Assembly: GCF_020217185.1 (NCBI RefSeq)
Contig: NZ_JAIWNX010000088.1
Coordinates: 1 to 10,000 of the forward strand
Direction of reading: 5' to 3'
Source of the DNA: Asticcacaulis sp.
GTDB taxonomy: Bacteria > Pseudomonadota > Alphaproteobacteria > Caulobacterales > Caulobacteraceae
DNA: 10,000 nucleotides
Position numbers and translations under genes: made by a program. The notes below the pieces were generated by a model. That model had not been told where the DNA came from. It did not search any database and worked only from the letters and a program-made list of their open reading frames with translations. Positions 6,831 to 10,000 of this stretch are shown one piece after another. Numbering within the stretch: the stretch's first letter is position 1; each line of letters starts with the position of its first letter.

Positions 6831-9290
6831 TCACCACGACTTGGTGAGGCGCGTGTAGAGATAGCGCCCGTTGAAGCCGAAGGGTGAGCGGGCGCTGAAG
6901 GCGGCACCGCCGTTATATTGCGTGCTGGCGGTCGGCGTCAGTGTGCCTGAGAGCGTCGTCAGTGGCGTCTGATTGGGATAGACGTCGCCGATATTGTCGA
7001 TGCCTACGGCCCAAGTGACGCCGTTGTCGAACTTGTAGTTGCCCGACACATTGACCACCGTCTTGTCGCCGGTTTCAAAATCGAAGGCGGCGTTCGACTG
7101 CGCGACCAGAACCGAACTGTAGGAAACGGCCGACACGCCCGCCGACCACTTGCCCAGTTTCCAGTCGATGGCGGCGTTCAGCTTGTCCTCCGGCGTCGAA
7201 CTGGACAACAGGTTCTGATTGACGCGCGCGAACAGGGCCGGGGGCGAGGGCAGGCTCGACAGCGTATTGATGGCCGGGAAGCGGTCAATATCCGTCTCCC
7301 CGTGGTTATAGGCGAGGCTGAAATCGTAGGTTCCGAAGCCTGCTGTGGGCAGGCGATAACGTGCCACGAGGTCGATGCCCTTGGTCGTTGTGTCCACACC
7401 GTTCATGAAAAAGCGGGCGGCGTCCACCCCATAGGGCGACAAGAGGTTGAAGACACCTTGGTTGGTGATGGTCGTGCCGCTTCGGCCGATCAGGTTTTCG
7501 GTCAGGACGATGCGGTCTTCGATTTCGATCTTGTAGGTGTCGAGGGTCAGCTCAAACGGCCCGCTGTGGAAGACGAAGCCCAGCGCCAGATTTTTTGAGG
7601 TTTCGGCCTCCAGAGGCGCGGCCCCCAGCGCCTTGGCGACCGAACTGGTGGCCGGGAAGGTGGTGATCAGCAGGGGGACGCCGCTGACGAAATTGGTGGC
7701 GGTCGAAGAGAAATACTGCTGTTGCAGGGACGGGGCGCGGAAGCCGGTCGAGGCCGAACCGCGGATGGCGAAGGCGGGCGTAAAGTCGTAACGCGCAGCG
7801 ATCTTAGCCGAGGTGTTATCACCAAAATCGGAATAGTCTTCGTAGCGAACGGCGATACTGCCCGACAGCTTTTCGGTAAGGCTGGTTTCAAGGTCGAGAT
7901 AGGCCCCGAAATTGTGACGGTCCACATCGGCGACGTTCTGCGGGAACAGGCCGGGGAAGCCCTGAGCCCCCTGCGGCGCGCTGAGCGGCCCCTTGGCCCA
8001 CGACTGCTCCTCGCCCTGTTTGATCTTGTAGGTTTCGCCGCGCGCTTCAAGGCCCCAGGCTACGTTCAGCGGCTTATACAGGCCGATGTCGAAGGGCTGG
8101 ACAAAGCTGGCATTGAAGACGGTCTGGCTATAGTCGAGTGAGCCTGAATAGAACCACGTCTTTGAGGCCGTGCCGTAGGAGGCGTTGACGCTATTGGCCG
8201 TTGCGTAATCCAGCTTATTGTCGCCGAAGGTCAGGCTGAAATCGGCATCCCAGCCACCGAGGCTGCCTTTCACCCCGCCTGTGGCTGACATGTCCTTGGT
8301 GTGGACCTGAATGATGGGCAGGAAGCCGTCCGGATAGATGGCAGCCACATTGCCGGAATTGGTCGGGTTGCGGTAGTTGGCGGCGCTGTCGTTACGGCGG
8401 TCCTGATAGCCGGCAAAGCCATAGGCCGACCACACATCATTGATTGCCTTTCCCGCATTGGCAAACAGGGTCAGGCCGCGCTCCTGCGGGTCGCCATAGC
8501 GCGACTTGATGGCTGCCGGGGTGACACGGGTATCGAGGCCGCCGCGCGAGGTGGGTTTGCGGTCTTTATATTCACCGGAAAGGGTCAGGAAGCCGTCGTC
8601 GAGCAGAGGCAGGCCGACCCAGCCGCTCAGAGACAGGCTTTCGCCATCGCTGCGGTTATACCAGGTGTTAGCCGTCTTGACCCGCGTGTTGTAATAGCCG
8701 CCAGACAGGGTGACAGAGCCGCCTCTGGACGCTTCGCGCAGGCGCAGGTTCATCACGCCGGCAATCGCATCGGAGCCGTACTGCGCCGAAGCGCCATCGC
8801 GCAGGATTTCGACGGTGCCGAGTGCGGCTTCGGGAATGGTGTTGAGATCGACCGCCGCCGAACCACGCCCGACAGAGCCGTTGATATTGACCAGCGCCGA
8901 AGCGTGACGGCGCTTGCCATTGATCAGGACGAGGGTCTGATCCGGGCTCAGGCCACGCAAGGTCGCCGGGCGCACGCTGTCGGTGCCGTCGGTGACTGCC
9001 GGGCGCGGGAAGGAGATGGAGGGGGCCAGACGCGACAGACCCTCGGCCAGCTCGGTCGAGCCCATGCTCTGAAGGGTTTCGCTCTTGATGACGTCCACCG
9101 GGGCGAGGGTTTCGAGCTTTGAGCGTTTGACTCGCGACCCGGTCACCACGACCTCGGTGGCCTCCTCGGCGGCGGACTGGGCCAGAGCAGTCGAGGTCAG
9201 CAGGGGTGAGGCCGAAAGCGAGAGGGCGATAACGCTGCTCACCTTCAGCAGGCGTTGGCGGAGACGGAGTTTGCGCGTGGATAAGGTCAT
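6831..9290 (-). CDS. TonB-dependent outer-membrane receptor
   Basis: This 819-residue protein should be a 22-strand outer-membrane barrel that imports a bulky ligand using TonB-ExbBD energy. A signal peptide covers residues 1-37 (cleavage ALA|QS). A TonB-box-like ATEVVVTGS follows at 44-52. The plug domain (about 55-185) contains DVIKSETLQSMGSTELAEGLSRLAP, LRGLSPDQTLVLINGKRRH (111-129), and EILRDGASAQYGSDAIAGVMN (161-181). The rest is alternating barrel strands, ending LYTRLTKSW with the terminal aromatic residue typical of barrel proteins. The ATG at 9288-9290 has a weak GAGTGG ribosome site. The gene is monocistronic, with a structured upstream region and its own terminator. No neighbouring transporter, sigma factor or enzyme indicates the ligand. 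Receptors of this type are numerous in Caulobacterales and many lack a known substrate, so I give no gene symbol. Confidence 0.93.
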   Translation of the reverse strand: MTLSTRKLRLRQRLLKVSSVIALSLSASPLLTSTALAQSAAEEATEVVVTGSRVKRSKLETLAPVDVIKSETLQSMGSTELAEGLSRLAPSISFPRPAVTDGTDSVRPATLRGLSPDQTLVLINGKRRHASALVNINGSVGRGSAAVDLNTIPEAALGTVEILRDGASAQYGSDAIAGVMNLRLREASRGGSVTLSGGYYNTRVKTANTWYNRSDGESLSLSGWVGLPLLDDGFLTLSGEYKDRKPTSRGGLDTRVTPAAIKSRYGDPQERGLTLFANAGKAINDVWSAYGFAGYQDRRNDSAANYRNPTNSGNVAAIYPDGFLPIIQVHTKDMSATGGVKGSLGGWDADFSLTFGDNKLDYATANSVNASYGTASKTWFYSGSLDYSQTVFNASFVQPFDIGLYKPLNVAWGLEARGETYKIKQGEEQSWAKGPLSAPQGAQGFPGLFPQNVADVDRHNFGAYLDLETSLTEKLSGSIAVRYEDYSDFGDNTSAKIAARYDFTPAFAIRGSASTGFRAPSLQQQYFSSTATNFVSGVPLLITTFPATSSVAKALGAAPLEAETSKNLALGFVFHSGPFELTLDTYKIEIEDRIVLTENLIGRSGTTITNQGVFNLLSPYGVDAARFFMNGVDTTTKGIDLVARYRLPTAGFGTYDFSLAYNHGETDIDRFPAINTLSSLPSPPALFARVNQNLLSSSTPEDKLNAAIDWKLGKWSAGVSAVSYSSVLVAQSNAAFDFETGDKTVVNVSGNYKFDNGVTWAVGIDNIGDVYPNQTPLTTLSGTLTPTASTQYNGGAAFSARSPFGFNGRYLYTRLTKSW

Positions 9291-9320
9291 AGGGCACCAC
9301 TCTGAGCTGGAAACGGGTTT

Positions 9321-9359
9321 GGCGAAGGCGCTTCGCCAGTCAGACTGGCATGGGATGCC
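9321..9359. repeat. Three back-to-back hairpins before the receptor start
   Basis: Three perfect inverted repeats with 3-base loops follow one another: GGCGAAG-GCG-CTTCGCC (9321-9337), CCAGT-CAG-ACTGG (9336-9348) and GGCAT-GGG-ATGCC (9347-9359). Each overlaps the next by two bases. They lie 31-69 bases upstream of the receptor start and would be in its mRNA leader. Confidence 0.55.
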
Positions 9360-9377
9360 CGTCGCTCAGGTGAGTGT

Positions 9378-9400
9378 TGACACAAGTTTGTCACATGTGA
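9378..9400. promoter_or_regulatory. Palindromic elements upstream of the receptor gene
   Basis: TCACATGTGA (9391-9400) is a perfect 10-bp palindrome. It overlaps the imperfect dyad TGACACAAGTTTGTCA (9378-9393). These are operator-like, with no regulator identified. Confidence 0.35.
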
Positions 9401-9463
9401 AGACGCCGGGTTTGGGCCTTCAGATCAGGTGCGGAAGACCTCAAACCGTGTAACGCGCTTTTG

Positions 9464-9477
9464 TGACGCATGCGTCA
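9464..9477. promoter_or_regulatory. 14-bp perfect palindrome overlapping a possible -35 box
   Basis: TGACGCATGCGTCA is a perfect palindrome. On the minus strand its left end lies inside TTGACGC (9478-9472), which matches the Caulobacter -35 consensus TTGACGS. GTTACA (9453-9448), 18 bases after the TTGACG hexamer, is a poor -10 candidate. If this is the promoter, the leader is about 150 bases. TGACG also recurs at 9614-9618 and 9630-9634. Confidence 0.4.
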
Positions 9478-9674
9478 AAATTTGATAACGATGATTTTAG
9501 AGCGCCTTTTATCCTGGAGGTTTCCGGAATTATCTGAGGTGTCAAAAATAAGCGGTGTTTAGACACCGTTCAGAAAAGGGACGTTCTCGTATGCGAGACG
9601 ACAGATACCGTCGTGACGTTGCCGAAATGTGACGTTTTTATGAGAGGGCTGGCGCCGTGTTGGCGAGCAGACAC

Positions 9675-9709
9675 GAAAAAACCCCCTGAGTGCGGGACTC
9701 AGGGGGTTT
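9675..9709 (-). terminator. Strong terminator of rplI
   Basis: AAACCCCCTGAGT (9679-9691) pairs perfectly with ACTCAGGGGGTTT (9697-9709), a 13-bp stem with a 5-base loop. On the minus strand it ends in a T6 run. It begins 24 bases after the rplI stop. The other strand has a weaker TTTCTTT tract, so some bidirectional action is possible. Confidence 0.92.
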
Positions 9710-9732
9710 CTTTCGACCGTTTAAAGGATCGA

Positions 9733-10000
9733 TTAGTACTCGTACGACTCTTCGATGGCCTGACCGGCACCGCCTTCGAGAAGGTCGGCAGCGGCGGCTT
9801 CATCAGCCAGACGGTCTTCTTCAAACTGCGAGGCGATAACGTTTTCGCCCGCGGCCTGACGCTCGGCCTCTTCAGCCGAACGCGCGACGTTGACCGTGAT
9901 CGAGATCGTGACTTCGGCATGCAGGCGCACCTTGAGGGTGTGCAGGCCGAGGGTCTTGATCGGGGTGTCGAGAACGATCTGATTGCGCTCGACCTTGCCG
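9733..10000 (-). CDS. rplI: 50S ribosomal protein bL9, C-terminal part (runs off the right edge)
   Basis: bL9 binds 23S rRNA near the L1 stalk with its N-terminal domain and reaches out with a C-terminal domain. Only the last 88 residues are visible. [20 protein letters not shown] and [21 protein letters not shown] match the end of the bL9 C-terminal domain. A tail of about 47 residues follows that is rich in Glu and Ala and ends EESYEY. Such acidic extensions occur in alphaproteobacterial bL9. The stop is TAA at 9735-9733, followed by a strong terminator, which fits rplI being the last gene of the usual rpsF-rpsR-rplI operon. The start and upstream genes are outside the window. Confidence 0.92.
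   Translation of the reverse strand, partial: GKVERNQIVLDTPIKTLGLHTLKVRLHAEVTISITVNVARSAEEAERQAAGENVIASQFEEDRLADEAAAADLLEGGAGQAIEESYEY

Larger units (their letters stand above)
9291..9678. other. Upstream region of the TonB-dependent receptor gene
   Basis: This stretch holds no gene. Besides the three hairpins and the palindromes it contains small stem-loops at 9553-9568 (CGGTGT/ACACCG) and 9585-9598 (TCTCG/CGAGA), and a direct repeat GTGACGTT at 9613-9620 and 9629-9636. I do not recognise a known riboswitch; in particular no clear cobalamin-box core is seen. Confidence 0.65.

Noticed and set aside
9291..9480. Cobalamin or other known riboswitch before the receptor gene
   Set aside because: Hairpins are present, but I could not find the conserved B12-box core or another class-defining motif.
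9462..9480. CRP/FNR-type site at TGTGACGCATGCGTCAAA
   Set aside because: The half-sites do not fit TGTGA-N6-TCACA or TTGAT-N4-ATCAA spacing. The feature is better described as the TGACGCATGCGTCA palindrome.

Overview
This window looks like chromosome from an alphaproteobacterium, most probably Caulobacterales (Asticcacaulis or Caulobacter type). The evidence is the GC-rich coding sequence, a ParE with a Pro/Ala-rich leader peptide, TIGR02001-type (TorF) porins, a large TonB-dependent receptor with a EVVVTGSR box, and a bL9 with a long acidic tail. The genus is inferred by eye, not from a search. All eight genes lie on the minus strand. The long plus-strand open frames are antisense shadows.

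Read in the direction of transcription (right to left), the order is: the 3' end of rplI (ribosomal protein bL9) with a strong terminator; a monocistronic TonB-dependent receptor gene with a structured upstream region and its own terminator; a glnB-glnA pair (PII signal protein and type I glutamine synthetase, 42 bases apart) ending in a terminator; amtB (ammonium transporter, TTG start); two tandem paralogous TorF-family outer-membrane porin genes, each with its own leader and terminator; and the 5' part of parE (topoisomerase IV subunit B), which runs off the left edge.

The central 6 kb is a nitrogen-assimilation neighbourhood. AmtB brings ammonium across the inner membrane, GlnA turns it into glutamine, and GlnB reports nitrogen status to the adenylylation and NtrB/NtrC machinery. 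The two small porins may supply outer-membrane permeability for this pathway, but that is inferred from position only. parE and rplI are unrelated housekeeping genes.

The genes are ordinary. The less ordinary material is between them. The glnB and amtB leaders share a dyad of the form TTGCAYT-N7-ARTGC. The torF-1 core promoter is overlapped by a 19-bp inverted repeat. GGTATCAT repeats lie upstream of amtB. The receptor gene has three back-to-back hairpins just before its start. I saw no mobile element, CRISPR array, tRNA or rRNA, and no clearly new multi-gene system.
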